Below, in pieces: positions 48,344 to 56,927 of a DNA stretch of 64,000 nucleotides (position 1 is its first letter; the number at the start of each line of letters is the position of its first letter). The translations under genes and the position numbers were made by a program. Origin of the DNA: Gammaproteobacteria bacterium 42_54_T18 (GTDB lineage Bacteria > Pseudomonadota > Gammaproteobacteria > Pseudomonadales > Ketobacteraceae); the NCBI GenBank assembly GCA_002163245.1, contig MAAL01000105.1, positions 1-64,000 on the forward strand. Reading direction: 5' to 3'. Below the pieces are notes generated by a model. The model searched no databases. It saw only the letters and a program-made list of their open reading frames with translations, and was not told the origin of the DNA.

Positions 48344-48379
48344 AATTATTAGCTCCCTCACAAGTGGGGAGCAATAATT
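48344..48379 (+). terminator. Hairpin after the acylating dehydrogenase gene
   Basis: AATTATT-A-GCTCCC pairs with GGGAGC-AATAATT across a nine-base loop, with one bulged A. It starts 11 bases past the stop codon. It is not followed by a T-run, so it may act as a partial terminator or a 3' stabiliser that sets the ratio of this gene to the downstream pathway genes. Confidence 0.5.
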
Positions 48380-48448
48380 ATAAAGTGCCAAAAAGCACGT
48401 AACTTGACTTAATAACATGACTTAGTAACACAACATAGAGTCTGACCT

Positions 48449-49615
48449 ATGGATTTTAATTTAAGCGAAGAACAGCAGGCGTTCCAAAATGCGGCGCGCG
48501 CTTTTGCAGCAGGTGAAATGGCGCCTCATGCAGCTGAATGGGATGAAAAAAAGATTTTCCCAAAAAACGTTATCGCCAAAGCAGGCGAAATGGGCTTTTG
48601 TGGTTTGTACTCCCCTGAAGATGTGGGTGGAACGGGATTATCACGAGTCGATTCGTCGATCATTCTGGAAGAGTTAGCGGCAGCATGTACATCAACAGCT
48701 GCTTATATTTCCATTCACAATATGGCCACCTGGATGACGGCCACCTGGGGAACTGACACAATTAAAGAGACATGGTGTGGGGACCTCGTTACAGGTCAGA
48801 AGCTAGCATCATATTGTTTAACTGAGCCCGGCGCAGGTAGTGATGCAGGTTCATTACTCACCTCTGCAAAAAAAGACGGTGACAACTACATCATCAATGG
48901 CAGTAAAATGTTTATCAGTGGTGCTGGCGAAACAGATCTATTGGTTGTCATGGTACGTACTGGAGCTCCTGACAGCGGGCCCAAAGGTATCTCTGCCTTC
49001 GCAATTCCAGCAGATACTGACGGTATCACTTACGGCAAAAACGAAGACAAAATGGGCTGGAACAGTCAACCAACACGAGCTATCAGTTTTGAAAACGTGC
49101 GTGTTTCAGCCGAGCACCTGCTGGGAGCTGAAGGCGAAGGTTTTAAAATCGCCATGAAAGGCCTGGATGGTGGGCGCATTAATATCGCCTCCTGTTCTAT
49201 TGGAGCAGCACAAGCGTGTATCAACCACACCCAAGCCTATATGAAGGAACGCAGCCAATTTGGTAAGCCATTGGCGGCTTTTCAAGCGCTTCAATTCAAA
49301 CTGGCAGACATGGTTACTGAATTGGTTGCTGCACGCACCATGGTTCATTTAGCTGCCTTTAAGCTGGATAAAAATGATGCTGATAAAACTACCTATTGTG
49401 CCATGGCCAAACGCTTTGCTACCGATATCGGTTTTAATGTGTGCAATGATGCAATTCAACTTCACGGCGGTTATGGTTATATTCGTGAATACCCCATTGA
49501 GCGTTTCCAGCGTGATTCACGCGTCCACCAGATTCTGGAAGGTACAAATGAAATCATGCGTATGGTAACTGCACGGCGCATACTCGAAGACGGTGCTACT
49601 GATGCTATTCGCTAA
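48449..49615 (+). CDS. Acyl-CoA dehydrogenase, probably isobutyryl-CoA
   Basis: This FAD enzyme would oxidise isobutyryl-CoA to methacrylyl-CoA. The 388-residue sequence shows YCLTEPGAGSDAGSL, the flavin loop SKMFISGAGETDLLVVM, and the catalytic glutamate E364 in ILEGTNEIMRMV, the position found in short-branched and isobutyryl-CoA dehydrogenases. The FAD-binding FQALQFKLADM and QLHGGYGYI follow the family. The exact chain preference is inferred from the operon, which continues with hydratase, hydrolase and MmsB. Confidence 0.88.
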   Translation: MDFNLSEEQQAFQNAARAFAAGEMAPHAAEWDEKKIFPKNVIAKAGEMGFCGLYSPEDVGGTGLSRVDSSIILEELAAACTSTAAYISIHNMATWMTATWGTDTIKETWCGDLVTGQKLASYCLTEPGAGSDAGSLLTSAKKDGDNYIINGSKMFISGAGETDLLVVMVRTGAPDSGPKGISAFAIPADTDGITYGKNEDKMGWNSQPTRAISFENVRVSAEHLLGAEGEGFKIAMKGLDGGRINIASCSIGAAQACINHTQAYMKERSQFGKPLAAFQALQFKLADMVTELVAARTMVHLAAFKLDKNDADKTTYCAMAKRFATDIGFNVCNDAIQLHGGYGYIREYPIERFQRDSRVHQILEGTNEIMRMVTARRILEDGATDAIR

Positions 49616-49683
49616 GCATCATGTGTTTAATGTACTTTTTGGCAATCTATTTATCTGTTTAAAAGAATTGAGGAAATAATTAA

Positions 49684-50460
49684 ATGAGTGATTTATTACA
49701 AGTTGAAAAACGTGGTCATATCGCCATTATCACCATGAATAATCCACCAGCTAATATCTGGACGGTTGATAGTTTGTATTTGTTGAAAGACATTGTGGAA
49801 GAGTTAAATACCGATAAAGATAACTACGCATTAGTCTTGACCGGCCAAGGAGAGAAATTCTTTTGTGCGGGTGCTGACCTCAAAATGTTCGCTGACGGCG
49901 ACAAAGACAATGCACGAAAAGCAGCTCAAGCATTTGGGGACGGCTTTCAGGCATTAACCGATTACGAAGGTGTTTCAATTGCAGCCATCAATGGTTTTGC
50001 GATGGGCGGTGGTTTAGAAGCGGCGATGGCCTGTGATATCCGTATCGCAGAAAGTCAAGCAAAGATGGCCTTACCAGAAGCTAAAGTCGGTTTATTACCT
50101 TGCGGCTTGGGTACTCAGCACCTTCCTGCCCTGGTTGGAGAAGGCTGGGCAAAGCGAATGATTCTGTGTAATGAACAGCTAAAGGCAGATAAAGCGCTGG
50201 AAATTGGTTTGGTTCAAGAAGTTGTTGAAACGGGTAAGGCATTAGAAGCGGCGCTTACGCTGGCTGAACGTGTTGCAGAGCAAAGCCCAACATCGGTTAA
50301 AGTGTGCAAAAAATTGATCATGGGTAGTCGTAACCTTCCCATGAATGAAAACCTATCCCTTGAGCGTGATGCATTTGCTGACCTGTTCGACACGAAAGAT
50401 CAGTTGGAAGGCGTTACTGCTTTCCTAGAAAAACGTAAGCCAGAATGGACTAATAGCTAA
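49684..50460 (+). CDS. Enoyl-CoA hydratase (methacrylyl-CoA hydration)
   Basis: The 258-residue crotonase-fold protein would hydrate methacrylyl-CoA to 3-hydroxyisobutyryl-CoA. The oxyanion-hole segments are CAGADLKMFA and NGFAMGGGLEAAMACD. The two catalytic glutamates occur as E112 and E132 (LPEAKVGLLP). It starts 68 bases after the acyl-CoA dehydrogenase and ends 21 bases before the hydrolase. The substrate is assigned from position; the family also includes general short-chain hydratases. Confidence 0.87.
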   Translation: MSDLLQVEKRGHIAIITMNNPPANIWTVDSLYLLKDIVEELNTDKDNYALVLTGQGEKFFCAGADLKMFADGDKDNARKAAQAFGDGFQALTDYEGVSIAAINGFAMGGGLEAAMACDIRIAESQAKMALPEAKVGLLPCGLGTQHLPALVGEGWAKRMILCNEQLKADKALEIGLVQEVVETGKALEAALTLAERVAEQSPTSVKVCKKLIMGSRNLPMNENLSLERDAFADLFDTKDQLEGVTAFLEKRKPEWTNS

Positions 50461-50481
50461 ACCAATTAAAGAGAAGATGAG

Positions 50482-51600
50482 ATGACTGATCCGGTAATTT
50501 TTGAAGAGCGTCAGGCGGGAACAAAAAAAATTGGCATTGCCAGCCTCAACGTTGAAAAATCGCTCAATGCGCTATCGCTTGCAATGGTGGACTTGTTAGA
50601 AGAAAAGCTAACCCTTTGGGAAGCGGATGACAGTATTGCTTGTGTCTTTTTACAAGGTGTTGGCGACAAAGCATTTTGTGCAGGGGGGGATGTTATTGCG
50701 CTTTTCAATGGCGCAGCAGCTTACGGCGAAGCCTACGATGACGATACGATGGATCAGTTTTTCAAGCGAGAATATGAGCTTGATTATCACATCCACATGT
50801 ATACAAAACCTATCATCCTGTGGGGTAACGGTATAGTAATGGGGGGCGGAATTGGTTTGATGAGCGGAGCAAGCCATCGCGTCGTGACCGAATCCACACG
50901 CATGGCAATGCCTGAAGTGACTATTGGTTTATACCCTGATGTCGGCGGCACCTGGTTTTTGAATCATGCACCCGGTAAAACCGGCATGTTTCTGGGTTTA
51001 ACCGGAGCATCGTTCAATGCGACTGATGCTAAATTTATAGGCCTGGCTGATCGCTTTATTACACACGATCAAAAAGACGCCGTGTTAGCTGCGTTAACGG
51101 ATCAAACCTGGCCGGAAGCCCTGCCTGAGCATCATGGTTTAGTCACGCATATTTTACGTGACTTCGAAAAAAGCTGCGAAGAGCAACAGCCATCGAGTCA
51201 GGTGCGCGAGCATCTGGATTGGATCAATACCACCTGTGACGGGGATAACCTGCTGCAAATTATTGATCAAATCACAGCGTATGACGGTGATGATAAGTGG
51301 TTATGTAAAGCGGCCAAAACGTTGTCACAAGGTTGCCCGGTGTCCCCTCACCTCGTATGGCAGCAATTTACTCGCGGCAAACATTTGTCGCTCAAAGAAG
51401 TTTTTCAATTTGAATTAGTGTTATCCACCAATTGTTTACGCCAGGGGCATTTTAAAGAAGGTGTGCGTGCACTTTTGGTTGAGAAAGACCGCAACCCTCA
51501 GTGGCAACCTGCAACCGTGGATTCTGTAACTGAGGCAGACATCAGTGCGCTAATTAAACCTGCATGGGGTAATGGCCCGCACCCACTTGAAAATCTGTAA
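50482..51600 (+). CDS. 3-hydroxyisobutyryl-CoA hydrolase
   Basis: This crotonase-fold thioesterase releases 3-hydroxyisobutyrate from its CoA ester, preventing build-up of reactive methacrylyl-CoA. The 372 residues are longer than hydratases, as expected for the HIBCH group. Key positions are CAGGDVIALF (66-75), VMGGGIGLMSGA, E145 in MAMPEVTIGL and D153 in YPDVGGTWFL, corresponding to the catalytic acid pair of the human enzyme. The C-terminal FELVLSTNCLRQGHFKEGVRAL segment is also typical. AGAGAAGATGAG precedes the start. Confidence 0.93.
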   Translation: MTDPVIFEERQAGTKKIGIASLNVEKSLNALSLAMVDLLEEKLTLWEADDSIACVFLQGVGDKAFCAGGDVIALFNGAAAYGEAYDDDTMDQFFKREYELDYHIHMYTKPIILWGNGIVMGGGIGLMSGASHRVVTESTRMAMPEVTIGLYPDVGGTWFLNHAPGKTGMFLGLTGASFNATDAKFIGLADRFITHDQKDAVLAALTDQTWPEALPEHHGLVTHILRDFEKSCEEQQPSSQVREHLDWINTTCDGDNLLQIIDQITAYDGDDKWLCKAAKTLSQGCPVSPHLVWQQFTRGKHLSLKEVFQFELVLSTNCLRQGHFKEGVRALLVEKDRNPQWQPATVDSVTEADISALIKPAWGNGPHPLENL

Positions 51601-51632
51601 TCCATAAGAACAAAACATAAGGAACGAACATA

Positions 51633-52532
51633 ATGACTCAAACAGTAGCCTTTATTGGACTCGGCAACATGGGCGGCGGCATGGCCGCTAATTTGGTTAA
51701 AGCAGGCTTTGTGGTTAATGCATTTGATTTGTCGTCAGCGGCCCAGGAACATGCTCGTGAATCCGGCTGTCATGTTGTTGATAGTGCAAGGGCTGCTGTA
51801 GTTGGTGCAGACTTTATTGTTAGCATGCTGCCGAACGGCACTATTGTTGAAAGCGTTTATATTGATGGTGATGCACTACTAGATGTCATCGACAAAAGCG
51901 CGCTGGTTTTAGATTGCTCAACTGTTGCCCCCGCAAATTCTCGTCGTGTTGAAGCTGAAGCAGCCAAGCGAGGCATTCGTGCTATTGATGCACCTGTTTC
52001 TGGTGGTGTGGCGGCGGCTGCCGCTGGCACATTAGCCTTTATGTGTGGAGGTGCAGAAGACGATTACCAGGCAGCACAACCCGTACTATCCGCTATGGGC
52101 AGCAACATCTTCCGCGCAGGTGATGCCGGTGCCGGTCAGGTTGCCAAAATCTGCAATAACATGCTACTAGCAATCCACATGACAGGGACGGCTGAAGCAT
52201 TACAACTAGGTATCGACAACGGCCTCGACCCTAAAGCCCTGTCCGATATAATGCTGAAAAGCTCGGGAAGCAATTGGTCACTGCAGAAATACAACCCAGT
52301 ACCAGGCGTCATGGACGGTGTACCATCAGGCAATAATTACCAGGGCGGATTTATGGTTGACCTGATGTTGAAAGATTTAGGTCTTGCAGCTGAGGCCTCT
52401 ACAGGTAGCAAATCATCCATCCCAATGGGTGCTGCCGCGCGCAACCTATTTAATCTACACAAGCGCTCAGGAGAGAATGTAGGTGCATTAGATTTCTCCA
52501 GCATCATCCGCTTGTATGAACAGGGCGAATAG
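51633..52532 (+). CDS. mmsB: 3-hydroxyisobutyrate dehydrogenase
   Basis: MmsB oxidises 3-hydroxyisobutyrate to methylmalonate semialdehyde with NAD, producing the substrate of MmsA. The 299-residue enzyme has the dinucleotide motif GLGNMGGGMAANL (9-21), the substrate loop DAPVSGGVAAAAAGTL, and the catalytic lysine K172 in GQVAKICNNM. The C-terminal KDLGLAAEAS matches the family. It ends the forward catabolic run, 32 bases after the hydrolase gene. Confidence 0.95.
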   Translation: MTQTVAFIGLGNMGGGMAANLVKAGFVVNAFDLSSAAQEHARESGCHVVDSARAAVVGADFIVSMLPNGTIVESVYIDGDALLDVIDKSALVLDCSTVAPANSRRVEAEAAKRGIRAIDAPVSGGVAAAAAGTLAFMCGGAEDDYQAAQPVLSAMGSNIFRAGDAGAGQVAKICNNMLLAIHMTGTAEALQLGIDNGLDPKALSDIMLKSSGSNWSLQKYNPVPGVMDGVPSGNNYQGGFMVDLMLKDLGLAAEASTGSKSSIPMGAAARNLFNLHKRSGENVGALDFSSIIRLYEQGE

Positions 52533-52612
52533 TCTGGAGTATCGAGAATAAATTGGCGCTGATATTCATAGCACCAATAAACCACCCTCGCGTACGAACA
52601 TCACGCTTGTTA

Positions 52613-52664
52613 AGGCGCTTATGTATCTGAATGAATTTCAATTGTTTTAGATACATAGACGCCT
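52613..52664. terminator. Large hairpin between convergent mmsB and ung
   Basis: The arms AGGCG-CT-TATGTATCT and AGATACATA-GA-CGCCT pair over 14 base pairs with a two-base interruption and a 20-base loop. It lies between two converging genes, 80 bases past mmsB and 32 bases from the ung stop, where a bidirectional terminator is expected. No long T-run follows on either strand, so a structural RNA or repeat element remains possible. Confidence 0.5.
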
Positions 52665-52696
52665 CCGCTGATTAGAAGCCAAGGCACGCAAACACT

Positions 52697-53389
52697 TTAC
52701 TCTGGCAATACCCAGTCGATTGGAGCCTTCCCTTTAGACCTCAGGTAAGCGTTTGTCTCACTAAAATGCCCGCAACCTAAAAAGCCTCGATGAGCAGACA
52801 GCGGAGATGGGTGGACCGAACGCAACACTTTGTGCTTCGTTTGATCAATAAATTGGCCTTTTTTGTGAGCATAATTACCCCACAATAAAAAGACGACACC
52901 CTCTTGCTCCTCATTGATTTTTTGAATCACACTATCAGTAAACCGCTCCCACCCTTTCTTTTGGTGCGCGCCGGCTGTTGCCTGCTCTACTGTCAGTACG
53001 CTATTAAGTAACAATACACCTTGCTTAGCCCAGGAGGTTAAACAACCATGGCTCGGTATATCCATACCTAAATCACGATTCAACTCTTTAAAGATATTTT
53101 TTAAAGAAGGAGGTGTCTTCACACCCTCCTGCACAGAAAAACACAAACCATGTGCCTGACCTGGACCGTGATAAGGGTCTTGTCCTAAAATCACGACCTT
53201 TAAATCATCAAAAGGAGTAAAGTTAAAGGCGTTAAAATACTCATCGCCTGGAGGGTAAATGATTTTTCCAGCTTTCTTTTGCTGCAATAAAAACGCTCTC
53301 AATTGCACCATATAATCTAAATCAAGCTCTGCAGACAGCTGCTTTTCCCAGCTAGGCTCTAATGTTAAGCGTTCCACTGTCTCACTCAC
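52697..53389 (-). CDS. ung: Uracil-DNA glycosylase
   Basis: Ung removes uracil from DNA to start base-excision repair. The 230 residues contain the catalytic water-activating motif [14 protein letters not shown] with D71, and the minor-groove loop [11 protein letters not shown] with H193. LLLNSVLTV and [10 protein letters not shown] complete the uracil pocket. It starts six bases after the end of the TetR regulator gene on the same strand. Confidence 0.97.
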   Translation of the reverse strand: MSETVERLTLEPSWEKQLSAELDLDYMVQLRAFLLQQKKAGKIIYPPGDEYFNAFNFTPFDDLKVVILGQDPYHGPGQAHGLCFSVQEGVKTPPSLKNIFKELNRDLGMDIPSHGCLTSWAKQGVLLLNSVLTVEQATAGAHQKKGWERFTDSVIQKINEEQEGVVFLLWGNYAHKKGQFIDQTKHKVLRSVHPSPLSAHRGFLGCGHFSETNAYLRSKGKAPIDWVLPE

Positions 53390-53395
53390 CTTAAT

Positions 53396-54073
53396 CTAGA
53401 CCTGAACTAAAAAGGTATGAAATATACGCTTTAACATGCGTTTAGCACGGTCAGCATCAAACTCTTCAGCGGGACACTGTAAACCTTCTTGCTCTAAACG
53501 GAAAATGGTTGCCATTAATAACTCTGCAACAATATCAGGCTCATCAATCCCCATTTTTTCACATAGCAAATGCATATCATTCACAAGGTAGCCATAATAA
53601 TGCTTAGCCATCTCACGAAGGCGCGGGTCACGTAGCGATTCATGCATAAACGCTTGCTCCGCTAACAAATGGTCACGCTTATCAGTTAATTCATGCTGAA
53701 TAAAGGCTACCAATAAAGTGGCTAACGCTTCAACTAACTGGTTTCTTATAGGGCCCGCGTCAGGAACTTTACCACCGTTAGCCTGAATAAACGCTTCAAC
53801 TTCAGTATAAATTGGTGTTACCACGTCACTCATTGCTTTTTCGGCAAATAACGTAAATGTATCGGTGATTAAGTCTGATATGTCCTTAAAGTAATATGTC
53901 GTGGCAGATAACGGCACTTCCGCTTCTTTTGCCACCGCTCTGTGACGAACTCCACGAACGCCCTCTTTAACGACAAGCCTTAATGCAGCTTCTAAAATAG
54001 CCTTTCGGCGCTGCTCACTTCTTGTACGACTGGCTTTTCGCCCTTGATAATTTACATTTACACCATCAGACAT
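53396..54073 (-). CDS. TetR-family transcriptional regulator
   Basis: The 225-residue protein has an N-terminal helix-turn-helix (RRKAILEAALRLVVKEG, then RHRAVAKEAEVPLSATTYYF) and a helical ligand domain. TetR proteins of this form usually repress a nearby efflux or lipid gene. The MMPL exporter ends about 300 bases upstream on the same strand, and ung follows, so its target is not obvious from position. No binding palindrome was recognised at its start. Confidence 0.88.
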   Translation of the reverse strand: MSDGVNVNYQGRKASRTRSEQRRKAILEAALRLVVKEGVRGVRHRAVAKEAEVPLSATTYYFKDISDLITDTFTLFAEKAMSDVVTPIYTEVEAFIQANGGKVPDAGPIRNQLVEALATLLVAFIQHELTDKRDHLLAEQAFMHESLRDPRLREMAKHYYGYLVNDMHLLCEKMGIDEPDIVAELLMATIFRLEQEGLQCPAEEFDADRAKRMLKRIFHTFLVQV

Positions 54074-54140
54074 AATAACAATTCACTACCGGAAACAGTG
54101 GGTTCTAGTTGAGCCAATCATACGCTAAATAGTCAAGAAA

Positions 54141-54178
54141 TACAGCGAGATGGCTGGATGAATAGTCATCTCGCTGTA
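54141..54178 (-). terminator. Strong hairpin after the MMPL exporter gene
   Basis: TACAGCGAGATG and CATCTCGCTGTA form a perfect 12-bp stem that can be extended by four more pairs across G-T wobbles. On the minus strand it is followed by TTTCTTGACT, giving a rho-independent terminator for the exporter transcript before the TetR gene. The remainder of 54074-54370 shows no gene. Confidence 0.65.
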
Positions 54179-54370
54179 CGCCCAAATTTAACTATTATCC
54201 ATTTTGACAATAACTTTATTGCAACTGACATTTGATTGCTTAATAAAGCCAGTATAGATGTATTACCAGAATTCACAGGGGTTGTATTTTGCAATACTGT
54301 TGCACGCTTGAGGGCTAAGAGGTGCCTTCCTACTGATAGGCACTGCGTCCGCTTCAATAATGATTAAATG

Positions 54371-56821
54371 TTAAACCGAAGTAACCTCTCCTTGAATCAA
54401 CACTTCGCTTTGATCAACTCGCTCTGTTGAGGAAGGTCGTTCTTGGCGCTTTTTATCTTTTCTACCATCAATGAATAGTAACAACGGCACAAAGAAGAAA
54501 AAATTCACGGCCAATGCGATTGTTACTGTAATCGCTGTTAGCATTCCCATACTCGAGTTCGGATAATAATGCGATGTAGCCATCATGCCAAAATTTGCCG
54601 CTAGCACCATTGTTGTTGCAATTAATGCTAAACCAACGGTTTTAAACGCATATCGTGTCGCTTCAACACTTGTTAGGTTATTCTCTCGTCTTGCGCGAAT
54701 ATATTTACTTAAGAAATGAACGGTGTTATCAATCACGATACCCAGAGTCATACAAGCAACAATACTTACCGCTATACCAATCTGCCCTTTCCATAACCCC
54801 CATATTCCAAAAGAAATTACTGCGGGAAATATATTGGGAAATATACTTAACAATCCGTACTTAAAGGAACGTAGTGCGATGATTAACAATAGCGATACCA
54901 CAATTAATGCCAACCCAGTTCCAACCAACATCCCTTTGATATTATGGTAAGACAATTCCCCTAACAACAAGTCAAAACCAACGCCCTGTGTTTCCATCCT
55001 TTCAGGTAAATTATTCGCAATCCAGTTTCTCGCAGACCGTTCAAAATCAATAATTTCATTTGAAGATACCGTTGCTAATAAAACATCCACTCTTACAGCA
55101 GAACGATCTATGTCCATTTGATTTTCTAACCCTAAACCAAAAGGCAAGGACATCTGAAACATCAATACATACTGCGAAATCAACTCTCGTTGCTCTGGGA
55201 CTTGATAGTAATCCGTATCGCCGCCGTTCATATCACGATTTAGCCGTTTAATCGTATCGGAAAATGTAGATACAAACATCACATTATCTTGCTCCCTTGC
55301 CCAATCAGAAAAGCGATCAAGGCCGAGCATATACTCGGGGGCCATAATACCTCGAGTCTCGCCGGAGGGAAAAGCAAATTGAATCCGATGATGACCAGTA
55401 AGCTCATCAACCATAAACTGCGTAGCATTTCTCACTTCAAAGCTCTCGTCAAAGTACTCAAACCACACATCATTAAATTCATTTTTTAAGCTACATACCG
55501 ACAACAAAGAAAATATTAACGTTGCGACAACAAATACTGTTTTTCGTCGCTCTATCACCAGGTCTGCAAATTTACTCATAAATTTGTGACGCCACAGCAT
55601 TTCACCTTCCGACCCTTTGCTTTCATCAAAATGGCGCGCCTTCTGTTTCACTTTCAATTGCGGTAGCACCATAATCATTGCAGGTAAAAATACAATCGAC
55701 AAAAACCAAGCAGCCATCACGCCTACTGAAACCAAATTTCCCATATCAGCAAACGGCGGTGATTCAGAATTATTTAAAAACAAAAAGCCTACAGCAGTCG
55801 TCACACTAGTGAGAAATACCGGCTGCATATTTATGCGTAAACTTTCCAGCATCGCCTCACGTTTTTCTTGCCCTTCACTGATTTGATGCTGAAACGTCAA
55901 CAACAGATGCATACTATCCGCCACAGCTAACGTCAGGATAATTGCAGGTGCCCCACCCATAACCGGTGTAAGTTCAACCCCCCACCACGTCATGATACCG
56001 AGCCCAATAACATTCGATAACGCAATGACAAAATACGTGAGCACCACCGACGCCACACTTCGCAACATAATATAAAGGCAAATCAGCACTGCAATAGTGC
56101 TGTATAAGGATGTTTTGCTTAATGCATCCTCTGTCGCTTTTTGGGATGCATCCTTAAATGCAACATGCCCTGACAGCATAAACTCCACATCAGGATAACG
56201 CGTTCGAAAATCATCTCGTACTGATCTCGCGTACTCCATAATCATTGGTGCGTCACGTCCACCTTCATTATCAGCAAGCACCGATACATTAACCGAGGCT
56301 ACATGCCCTCTAGTAGAAATGACGTTCTTCACAAGATAAGGCTCATTAAGCGCTATCTGCTTGACCTTATCTAATTGTTTATCGGATAAGCTAAGGGGCT
56401 CATCCACCAAATCGATTACATCGAGGTCATCTCCATTAACCTCTGTATGCTGAAAATTCACTAAAGAATCAACCCGAAGTGTTTTAGGTAACGTCCAGGC
56501 TTGAATGGTCAGCTCCTGAAGCATGGCCAAATTTTCACGTGTAAAAACATTGTCGTTTTTAGGGTGAACAATAAAAACAACGTTATCGTCTTTGGTAAAA
56601 CGTTGTTCCAATGCAACTAGGCGCTGCATTCCTTCATTATCAGGGCCAAATAACACCCTCGGATCATTGTTTAGCTCAGCAAATCGTAAGCCATAACCCG
56701 ATGTCCCTACCACCAAGAGGGTAAAAATGATGCAAATCCATGGATGATCGACAATAAACCGCTGAAAACGCTGAACAAACCCAGATCCTTCCACGATATT
56801 AGCCTGAGAATTCTTATTCAT
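54371..56821 (-). CDS. MMPL-family RND exporter
   Basis: The 816-residue inner-membrane protein has the duplicated RND layout: a first membrane helix (about 25-45), a periplasmic domain, six clustered helices, a second isolated helix, another periplasmic domain and six more helices. It resembles the single-gene exporters of COG1033, which are thought to move lipids, sterols or fatty acids rather than drugs. Segments such as GGAPAIILTLAVADSMHLLLTF and MTLGIVIDNTVHFLSKYIR carry the membrane acidic residues of the family. ATG 56821 is chosen; the frame opens to a TTG at 56851. A LuxR activator gene lies directly upstream. Confidence 0.88.
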   Translation of the reverse strand: MNKNSQANIVEGSGFVQRFQRFIVDHPWICIIFTLLVVGTSGYGLRFAELNNDPRVLFGPDNEGMQRLVALEQRFTKDDNVVFIVHPKNDNVFTRENLAMLQELTIQAWTLPKTLRVDSLVNFQHTEVNGDDLDVIDLVDEPLSLSDKQLDKVKQIALNEPYLVKNVISTRGHVASVNVSVLADNEGGRDAPMIMEYARSVRDDFRTRYPDVEFMLSGHVAFKDASQKATEDALSKTSLYSTIAVLICLYIMLRSVASVVLTYFVIALSNVIGLGIMTWWGVELTPVMGGAPAIILTLAVADSMHLLLTFQHQISEGQEKREAMLESLRINMQPVFLTSVTTAVGFLFLNNSESPPFADMGNLVSVGVMAAWFLSIVFLPAMIMVLPQLKVKQKARHFDESKGSEGEMLWRHKFMSKFADLVIERRKTVFVVATLIFSLLSVCSLKNEFNDVWFEYFDESFEVRNATQFMVDELTGHHRIQFAFPSGETRGIMAPEYMLGLDRFSDWAREQDNVMFVSTFSDTIKRLNRDMNGGDTDYYQVPEQRELISQYVLMFQMSLPFGLGLENQMDIDRSAVRVDVLLATVSSNEIIDFERSARNWIANNLPERMETQGVGFDLLLGELSYHNIKGMLVGTGLALIVVSLLLIIALRSFKYGLLSIFPNIFPAVISFGIWGLWKGQIGIAVSIVACMTLGIVIDNTVHFLSKYIRARRENNLTSVEATRYAFKTVGLALIATTMVLAANFGMMATSHYYPNSSMGMLTAITVTIALAVNFFFFVPLLLFIDGRKDKKRQERPSSTERVDQSEVLIQGEVTSV

Positions 56822-56927
56822 AGCTGTTATCTCTATTTTATTAATATCCAACCATTGTGCTCAAATAAAAATAAAAATCGCATAACTAAAAAGGGTTATT
56901 TTGACTCACAATTTGCCTTAAATCCTA

